A stretch of 64,000 bases of DNA from CAADGL01 sp964643885 (GTDB lineage: Bacteria > Planctomycetota > Phycisphaerae > UBA1845 > Fen-1342): the NCBI GenBank assembly GCA_964643885.1, contig CAZXUI010000008.1:25713-89712 (forward strand). The letters run 5' to 3'. Shown piece by piece: positions 50,039-58,479 of the stretch. The position numbers were made by a program, and so were the translations under genes. A model generated the notes under the pieces. That model made no database searches and had not been told where the DNA came from. It saw only the letters and a list, made by a program, of their open reading frames with translations. Numbering within the stretch: the first letter of the stretch is position 1; the number at the start of each line of letters is the position of its first letter.

Positions 50039-50929
50039 ATGGCCACCGGGTATCGACGACCGCGCAAGCCCAGACTCTTCGTGACGCTGATGATCGCGTC
50101 GGCCGTTCTGGTTTGCGTGCCGCCCGCCTGGCTTGCCTGGACCGGCGTCGTCCTCCAGCCCATCGCCTGGATGCAGTGGCTCGCTTCCCAGGCTACGCAC
50201 GCGATCCGGGCCGCCGTCCGTGGCTCCGGCGACGCACTTCCCCCGGCCGAGCAGCTCGCCGGGCAGGTCGAAGCGCTTCGCCGGCAGGTCCTGCACCAGC
50301 AGCAGCTTCTGAGCGAGCTCGAGCAGCAGGTCGACGCCCTGACGGGCCTTCGCGGCCAGCTCCGCGAGTCCAGCTCGCATATCGTCCTGGCCACGGTGAT
50401 CGCCGCCGACCCGTCGCCGCTCCGGGACGCCCTGGTGATCTCCAAGGGCACGTTCAGCAATGTCCGCGTGGGGGACTGGGTGGTGGCCGGCCTGCCGCGC
50501 AAGCAGACGCTGGAGTCCGGCTCCGCCAACGCCCTGCTCCGGCGGTGGCTCATCGGCCAGGTCGTCGAGACCCGCCCGTTTACGAGCGTCGTGCGGCTAT
50601 GCAGCGACCGGGCGTTCGGGCCCGTTCGCGTTCACGTGGCGCGGGCCCTCCCGGATGCCACCTGGCAGGTTTCCGATGTGGACCAGGTCCTCTATGGTCG
50701 TGGCGAAGGGCGGATGGAGATCGTCAACGCAACGGAAAACCTTTTAGATAAAGGATTTACACACGTTCTGTACCGGCTCGGAGGGACGCCCCCGGTCTGG
50801 CTCACGCTCGGGCGGGTCGAGACGGCCGAGCCGATTCCGGAAGCTCCGCTGGTCTTTACTGTCGGGGTGGCGGGCTGCGGAGCTGTGACGGACCTGGATT
50901 CGGTTTATGTTCTGCTCCTGAATCGTTAG
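50039..50929 (+). CDS. mreC: MreC-like protein
   Basis: A 296-residue protein with one N-terminal helix (LFVTLMIASAVLVCVPPAWLAW), a coiled coil at about residues 72-105 (LAGQVEALRRQVLHQQQLLSELEQQVDAL) and a beta-rich domain with VLATVIAADPSPLRDALVISKG, VRVGDWVVAG and LIGQVVETRPFTSVVRLCSD. The order and the phrases around the start of the beta domain match MreC, the periplasmic scaffold of the elongasome, but the sequence is divergent. The gap to mreB is 76 bases. The following 185 bases contain only the S10 promoter candidate. Confidence 0.8.
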   Translation: MATGYRRPRKPRLFVTLMIASAVLVCVPPAWLAWTGVVLQPIAWMQWLASQATHAIRAAVRGSGDALPPAEQLAGQVEALRRQVLHQQQLLSELEQQVDALTGLRGQLRESSSHIVLATVIAADPSPLRDALVISKGTFSNVRVGDWVVAGLPRKQTLESGSANALLRRWLIGQVVETRPFTSVVRLCSDRAFGPVRVHVARALPDATWQVSDVDQVLYGRGEGRMEIVNATENLLDKGFTHVLYRLGGTPPVWLTLGRVETAEPIPEAPLVFTVGVAGCGAVTDLDSVYVLLLNR

Positions 50930-51010
50930 GGGCTGGCGGGCGGCGGGGCGGGGGCGACCCGCATTGGGGCGGTCGGGGGCGGGGTTTTGTTGAAACAGGG
51001 CCAGTCCGGC

Positions 51011-51038
51011 TTGACGGCGGTCGCCGCATCAGTATCCT
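51011..51038 (+). promoter_or_regulatory. putative sigma-70-type promoter of the S10 ribosomal operon
   Basis: TTGACG at 51011-51016, a 16-base spacer and TATCCT at 51033-51038, about 75 bases before rpsJ. The spacer is slightly short. No further promoter-like pair was noticed before rpsM. Confidence 0.5.
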
Positions 51039-51114
51039 AGCGTGTCTCGCTCTACGGCGTGGGCACGAGTGTCGCGCCCGGGCGAAGGGTGGCGAAACGA
51101 CAGGGTACCAGGCG

Positions 51115-51423
51115 ATGGCGGGTGAGCGGATTCGCATTCGGATGGAAGCGTACGATCATCGGGCGCTGGACGCATCAGCGGTCGAGATCGTCGATCAGGC
51201 CAAGCGCACGAGCGCGAAAGTGCGCGGACCGATTCCGCTGCCGACTCGCATCGAGCGTTACACGGTTCTCCGGTCGCCGCACGTAGACAAGAAGTCCCGC
51301 GAGCAGTTCGAGATGCGCACGCACAAGCGTGTCATCGACATCTTCGAACCCACGGCACGGACGGTCGAGGCCCTCAATCGTCTGGTCGTACCCGCGGGCG
51401 TATTCGTCAAGATCAAGGCCTGA
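51115..51423 (+). CDS. rpsJ: 30S ribosomal protein S10
   Basis: 102 residues, the family length. It lies in the head of the small subunit and, as NusE, also takes part in antitermination. RIRMEAYDHRALD, VRGPIPLPTRIERYTVLRSPHVDKKSREQFE and THKRVIDIFEP are diagnostic. First gene of the S10-spc cluster, behind a promoter-like pair at 51011; tuf, fusA and rpsG, which often precede it, are not here. The gap to rplC is 89 bases. Confidence 0.98.
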   Translation: MAGERIRIRMEAYDHRALDASAVEIVDQAKRTSAKVRGPIPLPTRIERYTVLRSPHVDKKSREQFEMRTHKRVIDIFEPTARTVEALNRLVVPAGVFVKIKA

Positions 51424-51512
51424 GCCGCCCGTAGCGGCCGCAGGTCCGGGAAGAGAGGTTGCCGCCGCCGGTGCCGTTTTGCGCCGTGCGCGTCGGCTGG
51501 GAGTTTCGACCG

Positions 51513-52169
51513 ATGATTCCGGCCATCCTCGGCAAGAAGATCGGCATGACGCAGATCTTCGATCAGAGCGGCACCCGCGTGCCGGTCACGATCGTGCAGG
51601 CGGGTCCGTGCGTCGTGCTCCAGGTCAAGACCGCGGATGGCAAGGACGGGTATCCGGCGATCCAGCTGGGCTTCGACGACGTCAAGCCGCACCGCACCAG
51701 CCTGGCGCAGATCAACCACGCCCGCAAGGCCAAGACGGCGCCCAAGCGCTTCATCCGCGAAGTGCGGCTGAGCGAAGCGCCGGACAAGAGCGTCGGCGAC
51801 CTGGTGACCGTCGAGCTGTTCGAGCAGGCCGGCGTCAAGTACGTCGACGTCGTCGGCACGAGCAAGGGCAAGGGCTTTCAGGGCGGCATGCGCCGCTGGG
51901 GCTTCGGCGGCCAGCCCGCCTCGCACGGCACGGAGCGCAAGCACCGCTCGCCGGGCAGCATCGCCAGCCGCGCCCAGAACCGCGGCACCAGCGGAGCGAT
52001 CAAGAAGGGCAAGCGCATGGCCGGGCACATGGGCGCCCGCCGCCGCACCGCCCGCTGCCAGGCCCTCGTGGGCGTCGATACTGAGAACAACGTGCTGCTG
52101 ATTCACGGCAGCATTCCGGGGCCGAACGGCGGCTACGTCTTCGTGCGGCAGTCCAAGACGCGGTCCTGA
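51513..52169 (+). CDS. rplC: 50S ribosomal protein L3
   Basis: 218 residues. L3 starts large-subunit assembly and reaches towards the peptidyl-transferase centre with its loop (GTSKGKGFQGGMRRWGF, then GGQPASHG). ATG 51513 begins MIPAILGKKIGMTQIF, the normal N-terminus, with GGGAG about 9 bases upstream; an open frame extending 18 codons further up is ignored. The gap to rplD is 17 bases. Confidence 0.98.
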   Translation: MIPAILGKKIGMTQIFDQSGTRVPVTIVQAGPCVVLQVKTADGKDGYPAIQLGFDDVKPHRTSLAQINHARKAKTAPKRFIREVRLSEAPDKSVGDLVTVELFEQAGVKYVDVVGTSKGKGFQGGMRRWGFGGQPASHGTERKHRSPGSIASRAQNRGTSGAIKKGKRMAGHMGARRRTARCQALVGVDTENNVLLIHGSIPGPNGGYVFVRQSKTRS

Positions 52170-52186
52170 GGCAAGTGGGACGAACG

Positions 52187-52852
52187 ATGTTAGAGGTTCC
52201 GGTCTACAGCGAAACAGGACAGGCGGTCGGCAGCGAGTCGATCGACGAGGCGCTGCTCGGCGGCGAGGTCAATCTGCGCCTGCTCAAGCAGGCCCTGGTC
52301 ATGTACCAGGCCAACCGCCGGCAGGGCACCGTCGCGCAGAAGACCCGCGCCGAGGTCGAGGGCTCCACCCGCAAGCTCTATCGCCAGAAAGGCACCGGCC
52401 GGGCCCGCATGGGCACCGTGCGCCAGCCGGTTCGCCGCGGCGGCGGGCGGGCCTTCCCGCGCAAGCCGCGCGACTTCGGCAAGGACATGCCCAGGCAGAT
52501 GCGCCGCCTCGCCCGCAACCAGGCCGTTCTCTCCAAGATTCGCGATAACGAAGTGCTGATCGTCGACGGGCTCAAGTTCGACGCCCCAAAGACCAAGCGC
52601 TTCGCCGGCTTCCTCAAGGCCGTCAAGGTCGACCGCGGCTGCCTGCTCACCACCGCCGGCCGCGACGAGACGCTCTACAAGAGCGGCCGCAACATCCCCC
52701 GCACCGAGATCGTCGACGTGGCCGAGCTCAACGCGCTGCACGTGCTGTCGCGCCCGCGGCTGGTCTTCACCCGCGAGGCGTTCGACGTGTTCCGCTCCTC
52801 GCTGTCGGCCCGCAAGTCGCCGGCCGCCAGGCAGCCGAAGGCAGGTGCGTAA
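52187..52852 (+). CDS. rplD: 50S ribosomal protein L4
   Basis: 221 residues. L4 lines the exit tunnel and in enterobacteria represses its own operon; no such leader was recognised here. The tunnel loop is STRKLYRQKGTGRARMGTVR. ATG 52187 (MLEVPVYSE) is preferred over GTG 52175. The stop TAA shares one base with the rplW ATG. Confidence 0.98.
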   Translation: MLEVPVYSETGQAVGSESIDEALLGGEVNLRLLKQALVMYQANRRQGTVAQKTRAEVEGSTRKLYRQKGTGRARMGTVRQPVRRGGGRAFPRKPRDFGKDMPRQMRRLARNQAVLSKIRDNEVLIVDGLKFDAPKTKRFAGFLKAVKVDRGCLLTTAGRDETLYKSGRNIPRTEIVDVAELNALHVLSRPRLVFTREAFDVFRSSLSARKSPAARQPKAGA

Positions 52853-53145
52853 TGGACGTCTACCACACGATCGTCCGGCCGCTGGTGACCGAGAAGTCCA
52901 CGCATCAGTCGCAGCGCTCCAGCGAGCGTCACGGCGGCACCTACAGCTTCGAGGTGCTGGTCGGCGCGAACAAGGCCCAGATCCGGGACGCGGTCGAGAA
53001 GGTGTACGGCGTGAAGGTGCAGAGCGTGCGAACCTGCGTCAAGCAGGGCAAGGCCCGCCGCTTCCGGTTTCACGTCGGCGGGCGAGAATTGACCAAGAAG
53101 GCGATCGTCACGCTCGAGCCGGGCTCGGCGATCAGCTTGTTTTAG
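52852..53145 (+). CDS. rplW: 50S ribosomal protein L23
   Basis: 97 residues. L23 sits at the tunnel exit and docks trigger factor and the signal recognition particle. TIVRPLVTEKSTHQS and YSFEVLVGANKAQIRDAVEKVYGVKV are the family core. Overlaps rplD by one base. Confidence 0.97.
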   Translation: MDVYHTIVRPLVTEKSTHQSQRSSERHGGTYSFEVLVGANKAQIRDAVEKVYGVKVQSVRTCVKQGKARRFRFHVGGRELTKKAIVTLEPGSAISLF

Positions 53146-53165
53146 GCGCAGCGCAGGGTGAATCG

Positions 53166-54038
53166 ATGGGCGTGAAGATCTACAACAAGACCTCGCCGGG
53201 CCGGCGGTTCTCGAGCGTCAATGACTACGCCGAGATCACGCACAAGCACAAGAACCGCCCGGTCAAGTCGCTGACGGAGCCGCGCCGCAAGACCGGCGGG
53301 CGCAACCATCACGGCGTGATCACCTCCTGGTGGCGCGGCGGCGGCAACAAGAAGCTCTACCGCATCATTGACTTCAAGCGCAGCCTCGACAACGTGCCCG
53401 CCAAGGTCCTCGAAGTTCAGTACGACCCCAACCGCTCCTGCCATATCGCCCTGGTCCAGTACAAGACCGGCGAGAAGCGCTACATCCTCGCCCCGCTCGG
53501 ACTCAAGGCGGGCGCGACCGTCGAGAGCGGCGCCCAGGTCGAGCCGCAGATCGGCAACGCCATGCCGCTCTCGGCCGTCCCGGTCGGCATGGACATTCAC
53601 AACATCGAGTTGCAGCCCGGCCAGGGCGGCAAGCTCGTCCGCAGCGCCGGCAACGTCGCCCGCCTGATGGCCAAGGAAGGCGACTGGGCGACCATCGCGC
53701 TGCCTTCCGGCGAAATGCGCCGCGTGCGGATCGAGTGCCGCGCCACCATCGGCCAGCTCGGAAACCTGGATCACCAGAACGTCCGCCTGGGCAAGGCCGG
53801 CCGCAGCCGCCACCTGGGCCGCCGGCCGCACGTCCGCGGCAAGGCGATGAACCCGATCGACCACCCGATGGGCGGCGGCGAGGGCCGCAGCAACGGCGGC
53901 CGCCATCCCTGCTCGCCCTGGGGCCAGCTCGCCAAGGGCGGCCGCACCCGCAACCCGCGGGCGCGTTCGAACCGGTTCATCATCCGTCGGCGTCGCAGTG
54001 TTCGTTACGGGATCGTGTCGCTCAAGCGGCGCAAGTAG
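53166..54038 (+). CDS. rplB: 50S ribosomal protein L2
   Basis: 290 residues against about 275 usually. L2 supports subunit joining and the peptidyl-transferase centre. TEPRRKTGGRNHHGVITSWW and GNAMPLSAVPVGMDIHNIE are clear. The nearly invariant segment DHPHGGGEG reads DHPMGGGEG: the first His (229 in E. coli numbering) is kept, the second is Met. ATG 53166 starts MGVKIYNKTSPGRRF. The C-terminal part is very basic (RRRRSVRYGIVSLKRRK). Confidence 0.98.
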   Translation: MGVKIYNKTSPGRRFSSVNDYAEITHKHKNRPVKSLTEPRRKTGGRNHHGVITSWWRGGGNKKLYRIIDFKRSLDNVPAKVLEVQYDPNRSCHIALVQYKTGEKRYILAPLGLKAGATVESGAQVEPQIGNAMPLSAVPVGMDIHNIELQPGQGGKLVRSAGNVARLMAKEGDWATIALPSGEMRRVRIECRATIGQLGNLDHQNVRLGKAGRSRHLGRRPHVRGKAMNPIDHPMGGGEGRSNGGRHPCSPWGQLAKGGRTRNPRARSNRFIIRRRRSVRYGIVSLKRRK

Positions 54039-54056
54039 AGATCGGGGAACGGCGAG

Positions 54057-54329
54057 ATGTCGCGTAGTCTCAAGAAAGGTCCATTCGTTGACGAGCGCCT
54101 CTTCCGGCGCGTCGTCGCGGCGCGCGATTCCGGCTCGGGCACGCCGATCAAGGTGTGGAAGCGGGCCTGCACGATCGTGCCCGAATTCGTCGGCCAGAAC
54201 TTCGACGTGTACAACGGCAAGACCTTCATCCGCGTGTACGTGACGGAGGACATGGTGGGTCACAAGCTCGGCGAGTTCGCGCCGACCCGCCACTTCCGCA
54301 GTCACTCGACGCGTGAGGTCAAGAAGTAA
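54057..54329 (+). CDS. rpsS: 30S ribosomal protein S19
   Basis: 90 residues, normal length. S19 lies in the head of the 30S subunit with S13. MSRSLKKGPFVDERL and the ending GEFAPTRHFRSHSTR are diagnostic. The gap to rplV is 16 bases. Confidence 0.98.
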   Translation: MSRSLKKGPFVDERLFRRVVAARDSGSGTPIKVWKRACTIVPEFVGQNFDVYNGKTFIRVYVTEDMVGHKLGEFAPTRHFRSHSTREVKK

Positions 54330-54345
54330 GGGGCTCAGGAAAGCT

Positions 54346-54678
54346 ATGGCCTGGAGAGCGATACACAGATACGCCCGCATCTCGCCTCGCAAGGCGCGGC
54401 TCGTGGTCGATCTGATCCGCGGCCGCGACTGCAACGAGGCGGCGGAGCTGCTGCGCTTCACCCCCAAGCGGGCCGCCTACTACGTGCAGCGCGTGCTGCG
54501 CAGCGCGATGGCCAACGCCAACGAGCAGGAGGCGTCCATGAGCCGGCTGTTCGTGACCGAGGCCCGGGTCGATCCCGGCCCGATCATCAAGCGCTGGCAG
54601 CCCAAGGACCGCGGCCGGGCGCACCCGATTCACAAGGGCACGAGCCACATCACCGTGGTCGTCGACGAGAGGGATTGA
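54346..54678 (+). CDS. rplV: 50S ribosomal protein L22
   Basis: 110 residues. L22 lines the exit tunnel. RYARISPRKARLVVDLIRGR and the hairpin region KRWQPKDRGRAHPIHKGTSH are typical. ATG 54346 has AGGA about 6 bases upstream. Three bases separate it from rpsC. Confidence 0.97.
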   Translation: MAWRAIHRYARISPRKARLVVDLIRGRDCNEAAELLRFTPKRAAYYVQRVLRSAMANANEQEASMSRLFVTEARVDPGPIIKRWQPKDRGRAHPIHKGTSHITVVVDERD

Positions 54679-54681
54679 CGC

Positions 54682-55377
54682 GTGGGTCAGAAGTGCAATC
54701 CAATCGGGTTCCGCGTCGGCGTCACCGAAGGGTGGCGCTCGCGCTGGTACGCACCGAAGTCCGCCTTCGGCCACTTTCTGGTCGAGGACGCCAAGATCCG
54801 CCGCTTCGTCGACCAGGAGCTGAACCGCAAGCCGCCCTTCGCCGCCGTCTCCAAGGTCGAGATCGAGCGCACCCGTGACGAGGTGAAGGTGATTCTGCAC
54901 ACGGCCCGCCCGGGCGTCGTCATCGGCGCCAAGGGCGCCGAGGTCGACAAGCTCCGCGAGAAGCTCGAGGACCTGATCGAGCGGCGCGTGAACGTCTCGA
55001 TCGTCGAGGTCAAGCACCCGGATCTGGACGCGCGGCTGGTCGGCCAGAGCATCGCCGAGCAGCTCAAGAAGCGAACCAGCTTCCGCCGGGTGATGAAGCA
55101 GCGCTGCGAGTCGTCCATGGCCGCCGGCGCGCGGGGCGTGAAGATCATCTGCTCCGGCCGCCTGGGCGGTGCGGAAATGGCGCGGACCGAGACGCAGATG
55201 CTCGGCTCGATCCCGCTCCAGACGCTCCAGGCGAACGTGGACTACGCCGTCAGCGAGGCGGTCACCACCGTCGGCGTGATCGGCATCAAGGTGTGGATCT
55301 ATCTGGGAATGTACGGCGAAGAGATAACGGTCGGGCCGAAGCCCGAGGGCCGTTTCCGCCGCCGGGCGCGTCGCTGA
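54682..55377 (+). CDS. rpsC: 30S ribosomal protein S3
   Basis: 231 residues. S3 guards the mRNA entry channel. The N-terminus GQKCNPIGFRVGVTEGW follows a GTG start. The KH motif VVIGAKGAEVDKL and KIICSGRLGGAEMARTE are present. The C-terminal tail is basic (GRFRRRARR). The gap to rplP is 63 bases. Confidence 0.98.
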   Translation: MGQKCNPIGFRVGVTEGWRSRWYAPKSAFGHFLVEDAKIRRFVDQELNRKPPFAAVSKVEIERTRDEVKVILHTARPGVVIGAKGAEVDKLREKLEDLIERRVNVSIVEVKHPDLDARLVGQSIAEQLKKRTSFRRVMKQRCESSMAAGARGVKIICSGRLGGAEMARTETQMLGSIPLQTLQANVDYAVSEAVTTVGVIGIKVWIYLGMYGEEITVGPKPEGRFRRRARR

Positions 55378-55440
55378 GCGGCGCGGGTTGATCGCTGCCC
55401 GGTGGCCGGGCCGCGGGAAAGAGCGTAGGGAGAGCGCGAG

Positions 55441-55866
55441 ATGGCCGGCAACATGCCCAAGCGCGTCAAGTGGCGCAAGGCACAGAAAGGACGCATCCGC
55501 GGCAATGCGACGCGTGGCAACACCGTTTCGTACGGCGAATTTGGTTTGCAGTCGCTCGAGCCCGGCCGGGTCACCTCCCGCCATATCGAGGCGGGCCGCG
55601 TGGCCGCGTCGCACTTTCTCCAGCGTGAGGGCCGCGTCTACATCCGCATCTTCCCGCACAAGCCGATCTCGAAAAAGCCGCTCGAGACGCGCATGGGCAA
55701 GGGCAAGGGCGAGGTGGACGTCTGGGCGGCGATCGTCAAGCCCGGCACGGTCATGTACGAGATCGGCGGCGGCGTGGCCGAGGACGTGGCCCGCCAGGCG
55801 CTGCTGCGCGTGGCCCACAAGATGCCGGTCCGCTGCCGCTTCGTGACGCGGCGGCACGAGCTGTAG
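55441..55866 (+). CDS. rplP: 50S ribosomal protein L16
   Basis: 141 residues. L16 helps place A-site tRNA. MPKRVKWRKAQKGRIRGNATRG, RVYIRIFPHKPISKKPLETRMG and GKGKGEVDVWAAIVKPG match the family. The three extra N-terminal residues (MAGN) are minor. Confidence 0.98.
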   Translation: MAGNMPKRVKWRKAQKGRIRGNATRGNTVSYGEFGLQSLEPGRVTSRHIEAGRVAASHFLQREGRVYIRIFPHKPISKKPLETRMGKGKGEVDVWAAIVKPGTVMYEIGGGVAEDVARQALLRVAHKMPVRCRFVTRRHEL

Positions 55867-55895
55867 GACTTGAGCGCAGACAGAGGTTGCGGGCG

Positions 55896-56135
55896 ATGAA
55901 TACCGAGCAGATTCGCGCGATGAAGACCGAGGAGCTGCACCACGAGCTGGAGCGGCTGCGCCGCCACCACTTCGAGCTGCGCTCGCAGGCGGTCACCGAG
56001 AAGCTCGAGAATCCGATGCAGCTCGGGCAGACCCGCAAGGACATCGCCCGTGTGCTGACCGTCCTGCGGCAGCGCGGCGAGACGAACGTGGAGCAGCACC
56101 AGGCCCACCTGACCGCCCGGGCCGCCCGCCGCTAG
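55896..56135 (+). CDS. rpmC: 50S ribosomal protein L29
   Basis: 79 residues, slightly longer than the usual 65-70 because of an Ala/Arg/His-rich tail. It forms a helical hairpin near L23 at the tunnel exit. MKTEELHHELERLRRHHFELRSQ and QTRKDIARVLTVLRQR are the family core. ATG 55896 is used; a TTG three codons upstream is less likely. Confidence 0.94.
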   Translation: MNTEQIRAMKTEELHHELERLRRHHFELRSQAVTEKLENPMQLGQTRKDIARVLTVLRQRGETNVEQHQAHLTARAARR

Positions 56136-56231
56136 GCGGACGCTCCGCTGGTCCGGTCGGCCGCGGCGACGCGCACGAGAGGAACCGATAACTCCGGCCG
56201 CAGCGGTTGCGGCCGACGACGGGAACGAGAG

Positions 56232-56543
56232 ATGACGGCTGAGCAAACCCAGCACGAAACGGCCAAGCCGGCGCGCGGCAAGCGCACGTCGCGCATCGGC
56301 GTGGTGACGTCGGACGTCCGCAACAAGACGATCCGCGTCGAGGTCGACTACAGCGTGCGGCACAGCAAGTACGGCAAGTATCTGCGCCGCCGCACCGTGC
56401 TGCACGCCCACGACGAGAAAAACGAGGCGAAGCGCGGCGACCGCGTCGAGGTGACCGAGTGCCGCCCGCTCAGCAAGACCAAGTGCTGGCGGCTGGTCCG
56501 CATTGTGGCCCGCGCGCCCAGGCAGGTGGGGGCCGAGGCATGA
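56232..56543 (+). CDS. rpsQ: 30S ribosomal protein S17
   Basis: 103 residues. The OB-fold core runs from RIGVVTSDVRNKTIRVEVDY through HSKYGKYLRRRTVLHAHDEKN to GDRVEVTECRPLSKTKCWRLV. The N-terminus has about 15 added residues. It overlaps rplN by 4 bases (ATGA). Confidence 0.97.
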   Translation: MTAEQTQHETAKPARGKRTSRIGVVTSDVRNKTIRVEVDYSVRHSKYGKYLRRRTVLHAHDEKNEAKRGDRVEVTECRPLSKTKCWRLVRIVARAPRQVGAEA

Positions 56544-56929
56544 TCACGCAATACACGTGGTTGGATGCGGCGGACAACACCGGCGCCAAGGACCTGATGT
56601 GCATCCAGGTGCTCAAGGGCGGCGCATCGGGCAAGGGCAAGCGCCGCCTGCGGACCGGCGGCGTCGGCGACATCCTCGTCTGCTCGGTCAAGTCGGCCCT
56701 GCCCAGCTCGGACTACAAGAAGGGCGACAAGGTCCGGGCCGTCGTCGTCCGCACGAAGTATCCGACGCGCCGCAAGGACGGCAGCTACGTCCGCTTCGAC
56801 AGCAATGCGGCCGTCATCATCGACGCCGAGAACAACCCCAAGGGCACGCGTGTCTTCGGGGCCGTGGCCCGCGAGCTGCGTGAGAAGCAGTTCACCAAGA
56901 TCGTCTCGCTGGCGGAGGAGGTCTGGTAG
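56540..56929 (+). CDS. rplN: 50S ribosomal protein L14
   Basis: 129 residues, a little over the standard 122. L14 contributes to an inter-subunit bridge and binds the silencing factor RsfS. MITQYTWLDAADNTGAKDLMCIQVL, KKGDKVRAVVVRTKYPTRRKDGSYVRFDSNA and GTRVFGAVARELRE are diagnostic. The gap to rplX is two bases. Confidence 0.98.
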   Translation: MITQYTWLDAADNTGAKDLMCIQVLKGGASGKGKRRLRTGGVGDILVCSVKSALPSSDYKKGDKVRAVVVRTKYPTRRKDGSYVRFDSNAAVIIDAENNPKGTRVFGAVARELREKQFTKIVSLAEEVW

Positions 56930-56931
56930 CG

Positions 56932-57300
56932 ATGGCAGCCCGCATCCGCAAGGACGACATCGTCGAGGTCATCGCCGGCAACCACAAGGGTGCCCGCGGC
57001 AAGGTGCTGCGCATCCTCAAGGACAAGGACCGCGTCATCGTCGAAGGTGTGAACATGGTCTGGCGGCACATGCGCAAAAGCCAGCGCCTGCCCCAGGGCG
57101 GCCGCATCCAGAAGGAGGCCCCCATCCACATCTCCAACGTGATGCCGCTCAACCCGCGCAGCGACCGCCCGACCCGCGTGCGTTTCCCGGTCAAGACCGA
57201 CGGCAGCGGCCGCGTCGTTGGCAAGCAGCGCGTCGCGCTCGACGGCGCGACGATCAGCGAAGTGACCCGGGCCCAGGCGGCGCCCGGCGGCAGGAAGTAA
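56932..57300 (+). CDS. rplX: 50S ribosomal protein L24
   Basis: 122 residues with the KOW motif at the start (RKDDIVEVIAGNHKGARGKVLRI) and the family block VEGVNMVWRHMRKSQRLPQGG. L24 is an early assembly protein of the large subunit. The C-terminus is longer than in E. coli. The gap to rplE is three bases. Confidence 0.97.
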   Translation: MAARIRKDDIVEVIAGNHKGARGKVLRILKDKDRVIVEGVNMVWRHMRKSQRLPQGGRIQKEAPIHISNVMPLNPRSDRPTRVRFPVKTDGSGRVVGKQRVALDGATISEVTRAQAAPGGRK

Positions 57301-57303
57301 GCG

Positions 57304-57864
57304 ATGGCCAGGTTGCTCGAAAAATACAGATCAGAGGCGGTGCCGGCGCTCAAGCAGGAGCTCGGCCGCGACAATCTCCTCTCGCTCCCGCGGCTGACCA
57401 AGATCGTCGTCTCGGTCGGTCTGGGCAAGGCGGTGGCCGAGTCGCAGGGCAAGGCCCGCGAGAACAAGCGCTTCTCCGAGGCGACCGAGCACCTCGCGAC
57501 GATCACCGGCCAGTTGCCGGTCGTCTGCAAGTCGCGCAAGAGCGTCTCGAACTTCAAGGTGCGCGAGGGCTGGGACGTGGGGCTCAAGGTCACGCTCCGC
57601 GGAGCCCGCATGTACGAATTCCTCGACCGGCTGATCTCGCTGGCGATCCCCCGCGTGCGCGACTTCCGCGGGCTCGACCCCAACTCGTTCGACGGCCGCG
57701 GCAACTACGGCCTGGGCCTGAGCGAGTACGGCGTCTTCCCCGAGATCAACCCGGACAAGGTGACGTATCAGCAGGGAATGAACATCACCATCTGTACGAC
57801 CGCCCGCAACGACGCCGAGGCGCGCTCGCTGCTGTCGCTGCTGGGCATGCCGCTGCGAAACTAA
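57304..57864 (+). CDS. rplE: 50S ribosomal protein L5
   Basis: 186 residues. L5 binds 5S rRNA in the central protuberance. KIVVSVGLGKAVAESQGK, KSVSNFKVREGWDVGLKVTLRG, IPRVRDFRGLDPNSFDGRGNYGLGLSE and FPEINPDKV are typical. Confidence 0.98.
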   Translation: MARLLEKYRSEAVPALKQELGRDNLLSLPRLTKIVVSVGLGKAVAESQGKARENKRFSEATEHLATITGQLPVVCKSRKSVSNFKVREGWDVGLKVTLRGARMYEFLDRLISLAIPRVRDFRGLDPNSFDGRGNYGLGLSEYGVFPEINPDKVTYQQGMNITICTTARNDAEARSLLSLLGMPLRN

Positions 57865-57874
57865 GGGTGTGACG

Positions 57875-58060
57875 ATGGCTCGGCTTTGTCTGCGTCTGAA
57901 GGCCAAGAAGAAACCCAAATACGCCGTGCGGGCCTACACCCGTTGCGAGTTGTGCGGCCGGCCCAAGGCGATTTATCGAAAGTTCCGCGTCTGCCGGATC
58001 TGTTTTCGGAAACTGGCCAGCCAGGGCCTGATCCCCGGCGTCCGCAAGGCCAGTTGGTAG
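57875..58060 (+). CDS. rpsN: 30S ribosomal protein S14, zinc-binding type
   Basis: 61 residues, the short zinc-binding form. Two CxxC pairs are seen, CELC and CRIC, as in YTRCELCGRPKAIYRKFRVC and RICFRKLASQGLIPG. ATG 57875 is used; a GTG two codons upstream is possible. No second rpsN is in the window. Confidence 0.97.
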   Translation: MARLCLRLKAKKKPKYAVRAYTRCELCGRPKAIYRKFRVCRICFRKLASQGLIPGVRKASW

Positions 58061-58074
58061 GAGAGCGAGTCGAC

Positions 58075-58473
58075 ATGGCAACCAGCGATCCGATCGCCGA
58101 CATGCTGACGCGCATCCGCAACGCCAACCGCGTCGGCCGCAAGCACGTCAACGTCAAGCGCAGCAAGGTGTGCACCGGCATCGCCGAAGTGCTCCGGGAC
58201 GAGGGCTACATCAACGGCTTCTCGGTCATCGAGGATGGCAACCAGGGCGAGCTGCGGCTCGAGCTCAAGTACGGCGACCGCGGCGAGCGCGTGCTCCAGG
58301 ACCTCCAGCGCGTCAGCCGCCCCGGCGGCCGCGTCTATCGCGGCTTCGACGAGCTCTCCTGGGTGCTCGACGGCCTGGGTATCACGATTATTTCGACCAG
58401 CCACGGCGTCGTCAGTGACCGCGTCGCCCGCAAGCGCCGCATCGGCGGCGAGCTGCTCTGCAAGGTGTGGTGA
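58075..58473 (+). CDS. rpsH: 30S ribosomal protein S8
   Basis: 132 residues. S8 organises the central domain of 16S rRNA and in E. coli represses the spc operon. DPIADMLTRIRNANRVGRKHV, GYINGFSVIEDG and the ending TSHGVVSDRVARKRRIGGE are diagnostic. Confidence 0.98.
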   Translation: MATSDPIADMLTRIRNANRVGRKHVNVKRSKVCTGIAEVLRDEGYINGFSVIEDGNQGELRLELKYGDRGERVLQDLQRVSRPGGRVYRGFDELSWVLDGLGITIISTSHGVVSDRVARKRRIGGELLCKVW

Positions 58474-58479
58474 GATCGT

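Noticed and set aside
50930..51010. Rho-independent terminator between mreC and rpsJ
   Set aside because: G-rich run followed by TTTTG, but no convincing inverted repeat could be formed.
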